Assembly: GCF_036688685.1 (NCBI RefSeq)
Contig: NZ_JAQQPS010000011.1
Span: 1-64,000, forward strand
DNA length: 64,000 nucleotides
Reading direction: 5' to 3'
Origin: JALYUM01 sp036688685
GTDB taxonomy: Bacteria; Pseudomonadota; Gammaproteobacteria; Burkholderiales; Burkholderiaceae_D
The position numbers were made by a program, and so were the translations under genes. Below the pieces are notes generated by a model. It saw only the letters and a program-made list of their open reading frames with translations, ran no database searches and was not told the origin of the DNA. Positions 1 to 9,975 of the stretch are shown piece by piece. How positions within the stretch are numbered: position 1 is the first letter of the stretch; each line of letters begins with the position of its first letter.

Positions 1-82
1 TCAAGCGCTCAAGGAGTGGCAGCATAAGAAACCAGAGTTATTCGTCAAACGCGTTTATGACCAGGCGAGACTTGACAGTTAA
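1..82 (+). mobile_element. Transposase C-terminus (partial, IS481/IS3-like rve family)
   Basis: The window opens inside a reading frame (codons from position 2) that ends with TAA at 80-82. The 26 visible residues include the stretch KPELFVKRVYDQARLDS, which resembles the C-terminal tail of DDE integrase-core transposases of the IS481/IS3 type. The catalytic core lies outside the window, so family and intactness cannot be judged. The downstream inverted repeat of the element was not identified. Confidence 0.55.
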
Positions 83-137
83 GCGATCACGCAACGGCGG
101 CAGTACGCCGGCCGCATGATTCAAAGACAGCTGCTTT

Positions 138-186
138 CACCCGCCGCAATGCCTTGTATTCATGCGGGCAGGGAATGCGGCGGGTG
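138..186. repeat. Inverted repeat, 11-bp perfect arms
   Basis: CACCCGCCGCA at 138-148 pairs perfectly with TGCGGCGGGTG at 176-186 around a 27-nt loop. It lies just downstream of the stop codon of the minus-strand exporter gene and beside the transposase fragment. It could act as a transcription terminator for the exporter (there is no clear T run) or be part of the transposon end. Confidence 0.45.
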
Positions 187-191
187 CCGGG

Positions 192-1079
192 TTATTTCCG
201 CGTGCAGAAATAGACGGCAACGCCGGTGATCACGAATCCGCCAATCGCAGTCGGCAGCAATGTTTCGCCAAGCACGGCATAAGCCATGATGGCGGTCACC
301 CCGGGAATCAAATAGAACAGGCTGGCCACCTTGCTGGCCTCGCCATTCCGCATCAAGATATACAGGAGGCTGATCGCACCGATGGAATTGACGATCGATA
401 GCCAGGCCGACGCGAATACCAACTGCGCGCTCCATTGCACGGCAAAATGCTCGAATTCACCGGCAAAGAACATCGCCGCAAGGCTGGCGAAAGAAAGTTG
501 TACCAGCCCGGCAATGCGCAGGTCGATACCGACACAGAATTTTTTCTGATAAAGCGTTCCCAGCGTAATTCCCACCAGCGCCAGCAGTGCGGCAAGATAG
601 CCACCCATCCCCGCATGACCCATGCCAACCTTGTTCGCCACCACCATGTAGACCCCCACCAGACCGATGGCCAGGCCAGACCACTGTTTTCCGGTCAGGC
701 GCTCGCCGAGAAACACACTTGCGCCAAGCGCCGTAAAGATGGGCATCGTACCGATGAACAGGGCGCTAATGCCAGCCGTCACGCCGAGTTTCAATGCGGT
801 GTACAGGCCAAAGAATTGCAAGACCTGGATGAGCAATCCCACCACTATCAGGTGAACGTAATCGATGCCGCGCCGCGGCCAGGTCGGTTTGGTCAGCACT
901 GTCACCGCCAGCAGAATCAGCGCGGCACTGCCGAAACGGAGAAACAGCAAGGTGAACGGCCCCGCAAAGGGAATGCCGATTTTACCCACCACATATCCCG
1001 AGCTCCACATGAAGATAAAAAGGAGGGGCAGTCCGAAAGCGCCAATTTTCGTGGCTGGATTAATCGTCATGGTTGTCAT
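192..1079 (-). CDS. EamA/DMT family transporter
   Basis: The protein of about 295 residues is almost entirely hydrophobic, with about ten predicted membrane helices in two repeats, as in drug/metabolite transporters of the EamA family. The N-terminal stretch with FIFMWSSGYVVGKIG is typical of the first EamA helix. The start at 1079 (MTTMTINPAT) is preferred over the longer frame from 1145 because it follows an AAGAGA-like ribosome site, and the longer frame would run into the promoter space of the divergent LysR gene. Probable role is export of a small metabolite across the inner membrane; the substrate cannot be read from the sequence. The divergent LysR regulator is the natural candidate for its control. 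Confidence 0.85.
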   Translation of the reverse strand: MTTMTINPATKIGAFGLPLLFIFMWSSGYVVGKIGIPFAGPFTLLFLRFGSAALILLAVTVLTKPTWPRRGIDYVHLIVVGLLIQVLQFFGLYTALKLGVTAGISALFIGTMPIFTALGASVFLGERLTGKQWSGLAIGLVGVYMVVANKVGMGHAGMGGYLAALLALVGITLGTLYQKKFCVGIDLRIAGLVQLSFASLAAMFFAGEFEHFAVQWSAQLVFASAWLSIVNSIGAISLLYILMRNGEASKVASLFYLIPGVTAIMAYAVLGETLLPTAIGGFVITGVAVYFCTRK

Positions 1080-1168
1080 GGTTATCTCTTGAAGTAATCG
1101 AAAGAGACAGACTACAATCTTTGAAATGTCTTCACAATCCACCAAAATAGAACAACATTGTTTCCAAA

Positions 1169-2101
1169 ATGAGCCTGATTAAAAAATACAGTCTGGACGA
1201 TCTGGTCACCTATGTTGCGGTGGTGGACACGGGGAGCTTTTCTGCGGCGTCGATTGCTTTGGCGTCCAGAAAACCCGCAGTCAGCAAACAGATCGCGCGT
1301 TTGGAACTTGCCTTGCAAACGCGCTTGCTGAACCGCACCACCCGTCATCTCAGCATGACGGAGGTGGGGCAAGAGGTTTATCGGCATGCATTGCGCATGC
1401 TGGAGGAGACCGCCGAGTTGGAATTGAAGGTCGCCCGCAATCTGGGGGCGCCCTCCGGCCTGCTCCGCATCAGCACCTCGACCGTATTTGGCAATTTGCA
1501 TCTCGCCGGTTTGCTGGCGGGGTTTCAGGCACGTTATCCCGAAGTGATGGTGGAGTTGCACCTGACCGACCGCTTCGTCAGCCTCGCAGACGAGGGCTAT
1601 GACGTGGTTTTGCGCATGTCCAGGGAAATGCCGCTGATGACCGCCATTGCGCGGCCGCTCGCCAGGCTGCATTACGCCGTCGTGGCGTCACCGGGATACG
1701 TCGAGCGCTTTGGCGCACCTGAAACCCTGGAACAGCTGGCCGGGCATCGCTGCATCACATTCAACCAAACTGGCGCAGCCGCCACGTGGCACTTTGGCTT
1801 CCAGGGCGCAACGACATCGATCAAGGTAAAAAATACGCTGTCCATCAATAGCAGTGAATCACTGCGCGTTTGCATGCTCAATGGCTGCGGTATCGCGCTC
1901 TTGCCGACATTTGCCGTGGGGCCCGACATCAAACGCGGACATGCTCTCGCCCTCCTGACCGCATACCAGCCGGTCGGCATGTTTGGCGACTACCTGCACG
2001 CGCTGTATCTGGAAAATCGCTACCTGGCGCCGAAAGTGCGCGTATTCATCGACTACATCATCGAACAGATCGGCCCCCGCGCATATTGGGACGATTTCTG
2101 A
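1169..2101 (+). CDS. LysR family transcriptional regulator
   Basis: This 310-residue protein has the standard LysR layout: an N-terminal winged helix-turn-helix (about residues 8-67, with SFSAASIALASRKPAVSKQI and LLNRTTRHLSMTEVG) and a C-terminal effector-binding domain of periplasmic-binding-protein fold (about 95-300). Length is normal for the family. It is divergent from the EamA exporter with 89 bp between the start codons, the classic arrangement for a LysR gene controlling its neighbour. A short palindrome AACAACATTGTT at 1151-1162 lies just before its start and could be part of an autoregulatory site. The inducer is unknown. Confidence 0.9.
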   Translation: MSLIKKYSLDDLVTYVAVVDTGSFSAASIALASRKPAVSKQIARLELALQTRLLNRTTRHLSMTEVGQEVYRHALRMLEETAELELKVARNLGAPSGLLRISTSTVFGNLHLAGLLAGFQARYPEVMVELHLTDRFVSLADEGYDVVLRMSREMPLMTAIARPLARLHYAVVASPGYVERFGAPETLEQLAGHRCITFNQTGAAATWHFGFQGATTSIKVKNTLSINSSESLRVCMLNGCGIALLPTFAVGPDIKRGHALALLTAYQPVGMFGDYLHALYLENRYLAPKVRVFIDYIIEQIGPRAYWDDF

Positions 2102-2210
2102 GCGCGCGCCTTCGTTATGTCCGGGCAGGAATGCGCTTTGAGACTGATGAAGCAGCGGTGGCAGGCTGCGGTGGCAATCCCGCCAGGCAAGGGCCGAAGG
2201 CGCAACGGCA

Positions 2211-2810
2211 TTACGACGTGGCGACGCCTTTTTTCCTGAACTGCGCTGCCTTGTAGCGGTTGCCGCACAAGGCCATGCTGCACCAGCGCCGCTTGTGCGC
2301 CTTGGTGCGGTCGTAGAACCACAGGACGCAGTCGGGATGCTCGCATTGCTTCACGAGTGCAGCGTCGCCATCGACCAGCAACTGCGCCACGGCTTCAGCC
2401 ACCGGCCCGAGCAAAGCCGCAACCGGCTCGGCGTGTGCCACGCGCGTGAGCGTCAGCAGGCCGTCACTGTCGCGCGCCAGCTGCGGCGCGCTGAGGTAAG
2501 CGCGCAGGTACGGGTCCAGGCTGGCGGTGTCGCCGAGCTGCTTGTCCTTGTACTGGAGAATCAGCTTGCGTGCCACGGCCCGCAAGGACTTTCCCTGCGC
2601 CAGCAGCGTGGCAGCATGCGCGGCGCTGTCGGCGGCGGCGGGCAAACCATGCTGCGCCAGCCACCGGCATACAGCAGCGCCACTGTCCCAGTAGTCGACC
2701 GTTGCCCCATCGCGCTGCGCCTCGGTGTTCAGGAGATCGAGTGCCAGGTGATCTCCCAGCATCGGTGGTTCGGACCATGCATGCTCCGACGGCTTGCCTG
2801 CTGCATCCAT
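2211..2810 (-). CDS. CGNR zinc-finger / ABATE domain protein, probable regulator
   Basis: The 199-residue protein carries an N-terminal ABATE-type domain (GDHLALDLLNTEAQRDG, residues 19-35) and a C-terminal CGNR zinc finger: CEHPDCVLWFYDR, then KRRWCSMALCGNRYK near residues 155-190, giving four Cys ligands. Proteins of this layout are thought to be DNA-binding regulators, although the family is poorly studied experimentally. An AGAGG-like ribosome site precedes the start. It is divergent from an exported alpha/beta hydrolase, and the intergenic space holds repeated AGTAACC half-sites, which suggests it regulates itself and the hydrolase. Confidence 0.85.
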   Translation of the reverse strand: MDAAGKPSEHAWSEPPMLGDHLALDLLNTEAQRDGATVDYWDSGAAVCRWLAQHGLPAAADSAAHAATLLAQGKSLRAVARKLILQYKDKQLGDTASLDPYLRAYLSAPQLARDSDGLLTLTRVAHAEPVAALLGPVAEAVAQLLVDGDAALVKQCEHPDCVLWFYDRTKAHKRRWCSMALCGNRYKAAQFRKKGVATS

Positions 2811-2812
2811 TC

Positions 2813-2900
2813 AGTAACCTCTAAAAATATGTTTGACAGGTTACTTAAAACGACAGATACTGCGCCTTAAGTAACCGCTTATTATTAATTATACCGGTTA
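2813..2900. promoter_or_regulatory. Four AGTAACC/GGTTACT half-sites between divergent genes
   Basis: AGTAACCT (2813-2820) pairs with AGGTTACT (2838-2845), and AGTAACC (2870-2876) pairs with GGTTA (2896-2900). The two inverted repeats have 17-19 nt spacers and fill the AT-rich space between the CGNR regulator and the hydrolase. The first repeat overlaps the presumed leader of the regulator gene. This layout suggests operators for the CGNR protein; that link is inference. Confidence 0.5.
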
Positions 2901-2934
2901 TTTGCACCGATCTCTGTCCATTCAAGGAAACCTC

Positions 2935-3867
2935 ATGCACACCAAATCACTTTTTGCCGCCACCACCCTGGCCACCGCCCTGGTCGCCAGCGCCGCCGAC
3001 CATCCCGCCCAGGTCCATCACCGGACCATGGAGGTCCAGGGCGTCAAGCTGTTCTACCGCGAGGCCGGTCCGGCCCAGGCTCCCACCGTTCTGCTGCTGC
3101 ATGGTTTTGGCGCCTCGTCGTACATGTTTCGCGACCTGATTCCGCAGTTGGCCACCCGCTACCACGTGGTCGCGCCGGACCTGCCCGGCTTCGGGCAGAC
3201 CAGCGTGATCCCGGGCCAGCCATTCGCCTGGACCTTCGACAAGCTGGCGTCCGTGATCGATGCGTTCACGGTGGCCAAGGGAATGGACCGTTACGCCATG
3301 TACGTATTCGACTATGGCGCCCCGGTAGGCTGGCGCCTGGCGGTTAACAATCCGGACAAAATCACGGCGCTGGTCAGCCAGAATGGCAACGCCTACGAAG
3401 AGGGCCTGAGCGCTGGCTGGGCCGACATGCGTACCGCCTGGGCCGCGCCCAGCGCCGCCAACCGCGAAGCGCTGCGCCGCTTCAACACACTCGATATGAC
3501 GAAATGGCAGTACACCGAAGGCGTCACGGACGCGTCGCTGATCGCGCCCGAAACCTGGCAACTGGCCCACGCTGCCACCGAGCGCATCGGCGTGGAAGTG
3601 CAGATGGACTTGTTGCTCGACTATGGCCAAAACATCAAGCAGTACAGTGCGCTGCACGCCTACTTCCGCCGCTACCACCCGCCGACGCTGGCAATCTGGG
3701 GCAAGAACGACCCCTTCTTTTTCCCGGCCGGCGCCGAAGCGTTCAAACGCGACAATCCGCAAGCGGAAGTGCGCTTCCTCGACACCGGCCACTTCGCCAT
3801 CGAAACCCACGGCCGCGAGATCGCCGTGCAGATGCTGGATTTTTTAGACCGTAGCATCAAACCCTGA
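2935..3867 (+). CDS. Exported alpha/beta hydrolase (epoxide hydrolase/dehalogenase-like)
   Basis: The 310-residue protein begins with a Sec-type signal peptide (MHTKSLFAATTLATALVASA). The mature part has the alpha/beta-hydrolase signatures: the oxyanion-hole HGFGASSYMF, a nucleophile elbow FDYGAPVG whose nucleophile is Asp rather than Ser (as in epoxide hydrolases and haloalkane dehalogenases), and a C-terminal catalytic His in DTGHFAIETHG. The start at 2935 follows an AAGGAAA ribosome site; an upstream in-frame ATG at 2902 lacks one. The likely location is the periplasm. The substrate is unknown. It is divergent from the CGNR regulator. Confidence 0.85.
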   Translation: MHTKSLFAATTLATALVASAADHPAQVHHRTMEVQGVKLFYREAGPAQAPTVLLLHGFGASSYMFRDLIPQLATRYHVVAPDLPGFGQTSVIPGQPFAWTFDKLASVIDAFTVAKGMDRYAMYVFDYGAPVGWRLAVNNPDKITALVSQNGNAYEEGLSAGWADMRTAWAAPSAANREALRRFNTLDMTKWQYTEGVTDASLIAPETWQLAHAATERIGVEVQMDLLLDYGQNIKQYSALHAYFRRYHPPTLAIWGKNDPFFFPAGAEAFKRDNPQAEVRFLDTGHFAIETHGREIAVQMLDFLDRSIKP

Positions 3868-3974
3868 GCCAGCGCCTGCTGCTAAAAACCTGGATCGGTG
3901 CCGTCAATACGGATTCGCCTGCATGCCATCGCGTCGTCGATTTATTGCCATTCATGCTAATCTTTAAATCAACT

Positions 3975-4006
3975 ACCGGGACCTGTGAAGCAGGGGCCGG
4001 TTTTTT
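3975..4006 (+). terminator. Rho-independent terminator
   Basis: ACCGG-ga-CCTG, a five-base loop TGAAG, then CAGG-gg-CCGGT forms an interrupted GC stem followed by six T residues. It lies about 110 nt after the hydrolase stop and before the next operon. Confidence 0.65.
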
Positions 4007-4067
4007 CGCATACGGCAATTCACTCACATTCAAGAGGCAGCATCATGGATAACAAGAGGGCAGCATC

Positions 4068-4517
4068 ATGAAGGCAGAACAGCATCCGTCGCGCTTTAGC
4101 CTGACGTCAGCAGTTTTCAATTTACTCGACCCGATTCCTTTCGGTTTCTTTGTTGGCGTGCTGATTTTTGACGTCATTTATGCCAATACGGCCAATGTGC
4201 TGTGGATGAAAAGCGCGGCCTGGCTGGTCACATTTGGCTTGCTGTTCGCGATCATCCCGCAACTGATCAATCTGGCCGTGGTCTGGTTCAGCAAACGCCG
4301 CATCCGCTCGCGCGGTCAGGTCATCAATTTCTGGCTGAACGTGGTCGGTATCGTGGCCGCGCTGGTCAATGCATTTGTCCACAGCCGCGATGCTTATGCC
4401 GTGATTCCCGATGGCGTATGGCTGTCCATTTTGACGGTGGCCGCAATGGGCATAGGACGCATTATTTTGGCGGGCGAAGTCGTTACTTACAAGGAATTGA
4501 ATCATGGACAAGCATAA
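4068..4517 (+). CDS. DUF2231-like inner-membrane protein
   Basis: The 149-residue protein has about four hydrophobic segments (around residues 22-40, 48-68, 88-105 and 115-135) and the LLDPIPFGFFVGVLIFDVIY start seen in DUF2231-type membrane proteins. Its function is unknown. Its last 14 nt overlap the next gene, a sorbosone-dehydrogenase-like lipoprotein, so the two are translationally coupled; a role in electron transfer with that enzyme is possible but unproven. Confidence 0.7.
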   Translation: MKAEQHPSRFSLTSAVFNLLDPIPFGFFVGVLIFDVIYANTANVLWMKSAAWLVTFGLLFAIIPQLINLAVVWFSKRRIRSRGQVINFWLNVVGIVAALVNAFVHSRDAYAVIPDGVWLSILTVAAMGIGRIILAGEVVTYKELNHGQA

Positions 4518-5835
4518 ACAACGTTGGGCGCGCGCGCTGGGAATGGCAGCTGGCTTGACGCTGGTATTGAGTGCTTGCAGCGAGAAATCGAAAGTTGATC
4601 CTGCAACGCAAATTGGCGCGAATCCGACGCTGCCAGGCGCGAAGGATTTCCTGGTCCCGCCGATGCAGGTTCCGAAAGGCGTCGGCTGGGCAGCGAATGC
4701 AGCGCCGCAAGTCGCGCCCGGTTTGCAGATCGAGAAGATCGCATCCGGCCTGCTGCATCCACGCCAACTGCTGGTGTTGCCGAACCAGGACGTGCTGGTG
4801 GTGGAAGCGAACGGCCCCGGCGAAGAATCCGTCACGACACCGAAACAGGTGATCGCGGGCATGGTCAAAGGTAACTCGGGCAAAGGCGGCAAGGGCGGTA
4901 ACCGCATTACGCTGCTGCGCAAGAAAGCCGGCGCCAGCGGGGAGTGGGAACAATTCGTCTACATCGAGAAACTGCACTCGCCGTTCGGGATTCAGCTGGT
5001 CGGCGACACCCTGTATGTGGCCAATACCGGCAACATCATGAAATACCGCTACACCCCCGGCGAAACCAGAATGTCCGATCCGGGCGTCGAATTGGGCGAC
5101 CTGCCAAGTACGGTCAATCACCACTGGACCAAGGCCTTGCTGGCCAGCCCGGACGGCAAAAAACTGTATGTCGGCAGCGGCTCGAACAGCAACATCACGG
5201 AAAATGGCATGGAGGTGGAATACCGCCGCGCCGCCGTGCTGGAAGTCGATAGCGCGACCGGTGCGAGCCGGGTATTTGCGTCGGGTATCCGCAATCCGAC
5301 CGGCCTGCAATGGGAACCGCAATCGGGCAAACTGTGGGCCATCGCCAATGAGCGTGATGAAATTGGCGCCGACCTGGTGCCGGATTACCTGACCTCGCTG
5401 CAGGAAAAAGGTTTTTATGGCTGGCCGTATAGCTATTTTGGCCAGAATGTCGACCACCGGGTAAAACCGCAGCGGCCGGACCTGGTGGCAAAAGCCATCA
5501 AGCCCGACTATGCGCTTGGTTCGCACGTGGCCGCCTTGGGCTTGCTGTTTTATAGCGGTGATAACCTGCCGGCCAAATACAAGGGCGGCGCCTTCGTCAG
5601 TGAGCACGGCAGCTGGGATCGCTCGCCCCTGAGCGGTTACCAGATCGTGTATGTCCCGTTCGTCAATGGTATGCCGAGCGGCGCCGCGCAGCCGGTCGTG
5701 ACCGGTTTTCATTCGGCGGACGAAAAACACCTGTACGGAGCGCCGGTCGGCCTCGCACAGGACGCGCAAGGCGGCTTGCTATTCGCCGACGACGTGGGCA
5801 ATGTCATCTGGCGCGTGACCAGCGCCAGACAGTAG
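4504..5835 (+). CDS. Sorbosone dehydrogenase-family lipoprotein (PQQ-dependent sugar dehydrogenase fold)
   Basis: The 443-residue protein has a lipoprotein signal peptide with lipobox LSAC (Cys about residue 25), so it is probably tethered to a membrane facing the periplasm. The body is a beta-propeller of the glucose/sorbosone dehydrogenase type, with recurring strands such as LYVANTGNIMKYRYTPG and IRNPTGLQWEPQSGKLWAIANERDEIG, and a C-terminal FVSEHGSWDRSPLSGYQIVYVPF typical of L-sorbosone dehydrogenases. PQQ dependence is known for some relatives and is assumed here. It overlaps the upstream membrane-protein gene by 14 nt. Confidence 0.85.
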   Translation: MDKHKQRWARALGMAAGLTLVLSACSEKSKVDPATQIGANPTLPGAKDFLVPPMQVPKGVGWAANAAPQVAPGLQIEKIASGLLHPRQLLVLPNQDVLVVEANGPGEESVTTPKQVIAGMVKGNSGKGGKGGNRITLLRKKAGASGEWEQFVYIEKLHSPFGIQLVGDTLYVANTGNIMKYRYTPGETRMSDPGVELGDLPSTVNHHWTKALLASPDGKKLYVGSGSNSNITENGMEVEYRRAAVLEVDSATGASRVFASGIRNPTGLQWEPQSGKLWAIANERDEIGADLVPDYLTSLQEKGFYGWPYSYFGQNVDHRVKPQRPDLVAKAIKPDYALGSHVAALGLLFYSGDNLPAKYKGGAFVSEHGSWDRSPLSGYQIVYVPFVNGMPSGAAQPVVTGFHSADEKHLYGAPVGLAQDAQGGLLFADDVGNVIWRVTSARQ

Positions 5836-5862
5836 GCACGGCAGGGGCGGGTCGGAAAGCGA

Positions 5863-5891
5863 TTGACTTGCTTGTATAGACAACCTAGACT
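5863..5891 (+). promoter_or_regulatory. Sigma70-type promoter of the hut operon
   Basis: TTGACT (5863-5868), a 17-nt spacer and TAGACT (5886-5891) lie 53 nt upstream of the hutU start. No other gene or terminator separates them, so this is the best candidate for the operon promoter. Confidence 0.6.
5872..5883. promoter_or_regulatory. Probable HutC operator
   Basis: TTGTATAGACAA lies within the promoter spacer. It contains GTATAGAC, which fits the GTMTAKAC-type core recognised by GntR/HutC repressors. Binding here would block RNA polymerase. No hutC gene is in the window. Confidence 0.55.
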
Positions 5892-5944
5892 AAAAAGCAC
5901 GCGGATGGCGCTTGTCCGCCGCTTTGCCTGTCCGAGGAGTTGTC

Positions 5945-7638
<1,694 letters not shown>

Positions 7639-7642
<4 letters not shown>

Positions 7643-9177
7643 CTTCTTTTATCTTGCACCCGGGCGCGCTGACACTGGCCGCCCTGCGCGCCGTCTGGAC
7701 CGAACACGCCCCGATCGCGCTCGCTGCGTCGGCTTACGATGCCATCAATGCGTCCTGTGCCACGGTGCAGGCTATCGTCGCCAGGGGTGCTCCGGCCTAT
7801 GGCATCAACACCGGGTTCGGCATCCTCGCCAAGGCGCACATCCCGCAGCACCAGCTGGAAAAGCTGCAGCGCAATCTGATCCTGTCGCACGCGGTCGGTA
7901 CCGGCGCGCTGCTGTCGGACGCGGTGGTGCGCCTGATCGTCCTGACAAAAATCGGCAGCCTGGCGCGCGGCTACTCGGGCGTGCGTCCACTCATCATCGA
8001 CACCTTGATCGCGCTCTACAACGCCGGGATCAATCCGGCCATCCCCGCCAAAGGCTCGGTCGGCGCCTCGGGCGACCTGGCGCCGCTGGCGCACATGACG
8101 CTGGCCATGATGGGTGTCGGCGAGGTGCGCGCCAACGGCGTGGTCATGCCCGCGAGTGAAGCGCTGGCGGCAGCCGGCATCGCACCGGTGGTGCTGGCCG
8201 CGAAAGAGGGTCTCGCACTGATCAACGGCACCCAGGTGTCGACCGCGCTGGCGCTGCACGGCCTGTTCATGGCCGAACGGGTGCTGGAAGCGGCGATGGT
8301 CACGGGCGCCTTGTCGATCGACGCCGCGCGCGCCAGCGATGCCCCGTTCGACGCGCGCGTGCACGCGGTGCGCGGCCAGCCGGGCCAGATTGCCGCCGCC
8401 GCCATCTACCGCGAACTGGTGGCCGGCAGCGCCATCCGCGCGTCGCACCTGGTCGGCGATGAGCGCGTGCAGGACCCGTACAGCCTGCGTTGCCAGCCGC
8501 AAGTGATGGGCGCAGTGATGGACATCATTGGCAACGCCGCACGCACCTTGCTGATCGAAGCGAATGCGGTCACCGACAACCCGCTGATCTTCCCGGACCA
8601 AGGTGGCGAAGTCATCTCGGGCGGGAATTTCCACGCCGAGCCGGTGGCGTTTGCGGCCGATGCGCTGGCGCTGGCGATTGCCGAAATCGGCGCGTTGTCG
8701 GAGCGCCGCATCGCGCTGCTGATTGACGCCCACCTGTCGGGCCTGCCATCGTTCCTGGTGCGCGCGCCGGGCCTCAATTCCGGCTTCATGATCGCCCACG
8801 TGACGGCCGCCGCACTGGCGTCGGAAAACAAGTCGATGGCGCATCCGGCCAGTGTCGACAGCCTGCCCACCTCGGCCAACCAGGAAGACCACGTCAGCAT
8901 GGCGACCTTCGCGGCGCGCCGTCTCGACGAGATGGCGCAGAATACGGCGGTGATCGTCGGCATCGAATTGCTGGCGGCGGCGCAGGGCATCGAGTTTCAC
9001 CGGCCCTTGCGCAGCTCGGCCATCCTGGAACAGGTGCATGCGGCGCTGCGCACGCAGGTGGCGCCGTTCGACGAAGACCGTTTTTTTGCGCCCGATATCG
9101 AAGTGGCGCGCCGGATGGTGGTCGAGGGCGCCTTGTCGAGCGCATGCAAGGACCTGTTCGCGGTATTACATCCATAA
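7639..9177 (+). CDS. hutH: Histidine ammonia-lyase
   Basis: The 512-residue protein deaminates L-histidine to urocanate. The stretch GSVGASGDLAPLAHM (around residue 140) contains the Ala-Ser-Gly triad that cyclises into the MIO electrophile. Further family motifs are YGINTGFG near the N-terminus, DNPLIF, and QEDHVSMA. Length is normal for the family. It overlaps hutU by 4 nt and is followed after 9 nt by hutG, which has its own strong ribosome site (AAGGAGAGG). Confidence 0.97.
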
Positions 9178-9186
9178 GGAGAGGCG

Positions 9187-9975
9187 ATGGACGTTCGTTT
9201 CAAGGCCGGCAGCGCGCCGCTGTTGATCTCGATGCCGCACGTGGGCACCGATATCCCCGACGCGATCGCCGCCACCATGGCGCCGTGCGCGTTGAGGCGC
9301 GCCGACACCGACTGGCACCTGGAACAACTGTACGCATTCGCGCACGAGCTGGGTGCCTCGACGCTGGCCGCACGCTGGTCGCGCTACGTCATCGACGTGA
9401 ACCGTCCGCCCGAAGACACGAATCTGTATCCCGGCCTGGATACCACCGGCCTGTGCCCGGTCGACACCTTCGCACGCGAGCGCCTGTACCAGGCCGGGCG
9501 CGCGCCGTCCGAGCCCGAAATCGCGCGCCGCCTGCAGCGCTACTGGCAGCCCTACCACCAGCAGCTGCGCGCCGAGCTCGATCGCCTGCTGGCCCTGCAC
9601 GGGCGCGTGCTGTTATGGGATGCGCATTCGATCGCCTCGATGGTGCCGCGCTTTTTCGACGGCCGGCTGCCCGACCTGAATATCGGGACCGCCAACGGCG
9701 CGGCCTGCGCCCCCGAACTGGAACGCGCCGTGGTCGACGTGGCGCAGCGCCAGCAGCAGTTCACGGTGGCGCTCAACGGCCGCTTCAAGGGCGGCTACAT
9801 CACGCGCCAGTACGGCCAGCCGCAGCGGAATGTGCACGCGCTGCAACTGGAAATGTGCCAGTACCTATACATGGATGAAGCGGCGCCGTATGGCTACCGG
9901 CCCGACCATGCCGCGCTGGTCTTGCCGCTGCTGCGCGACTGTGTCGGCGCGGCGCTCGACTGGGTGCGGCAGTGA
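9187..9975 (+). CDS. hutG: N-formylglutamate deformylase
   Basis: The 262-residue protein belongs to the N-formylglutamate amidohydrolase family; motifs include PLLISMPHVGTDIP, VIDVNRPPEDTNLYPG, WDAHSI and FKGGYITRQYG. It hydrolyses N-formyl-L-glutamate to glutamate and formate, the last step of the five-enzyme histidine route. Its presence together with hutF shows that this organism uses the formylglutamate branch rather than a formiminoglutamase. The hutF start codon (GTG) overlaps its stop. Confidence 0.95.
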   Translation: MDVRFKAGSAPLLISMPHVGTDIPDAIAATMAPCALRRADTDWHLEQLYAFAHELGASTLAARWSRYVIDVNRPPEDTNLYPGLDTTGLCPVDTFARERLYQAGRAPSEPEIARRLQRYWQPYHQQLRAELDRLLALHGRVLLWDAHSIASMVPRFFDGRLPDLNIGTANGAACAPELERAVVDVAQRQQQFTVALNGRFKGGYITRQYGQPQRNVHALQLEMCQYLYMDEAAPYGYRPDHAALVLPLLRDCVGAALDWVRQ

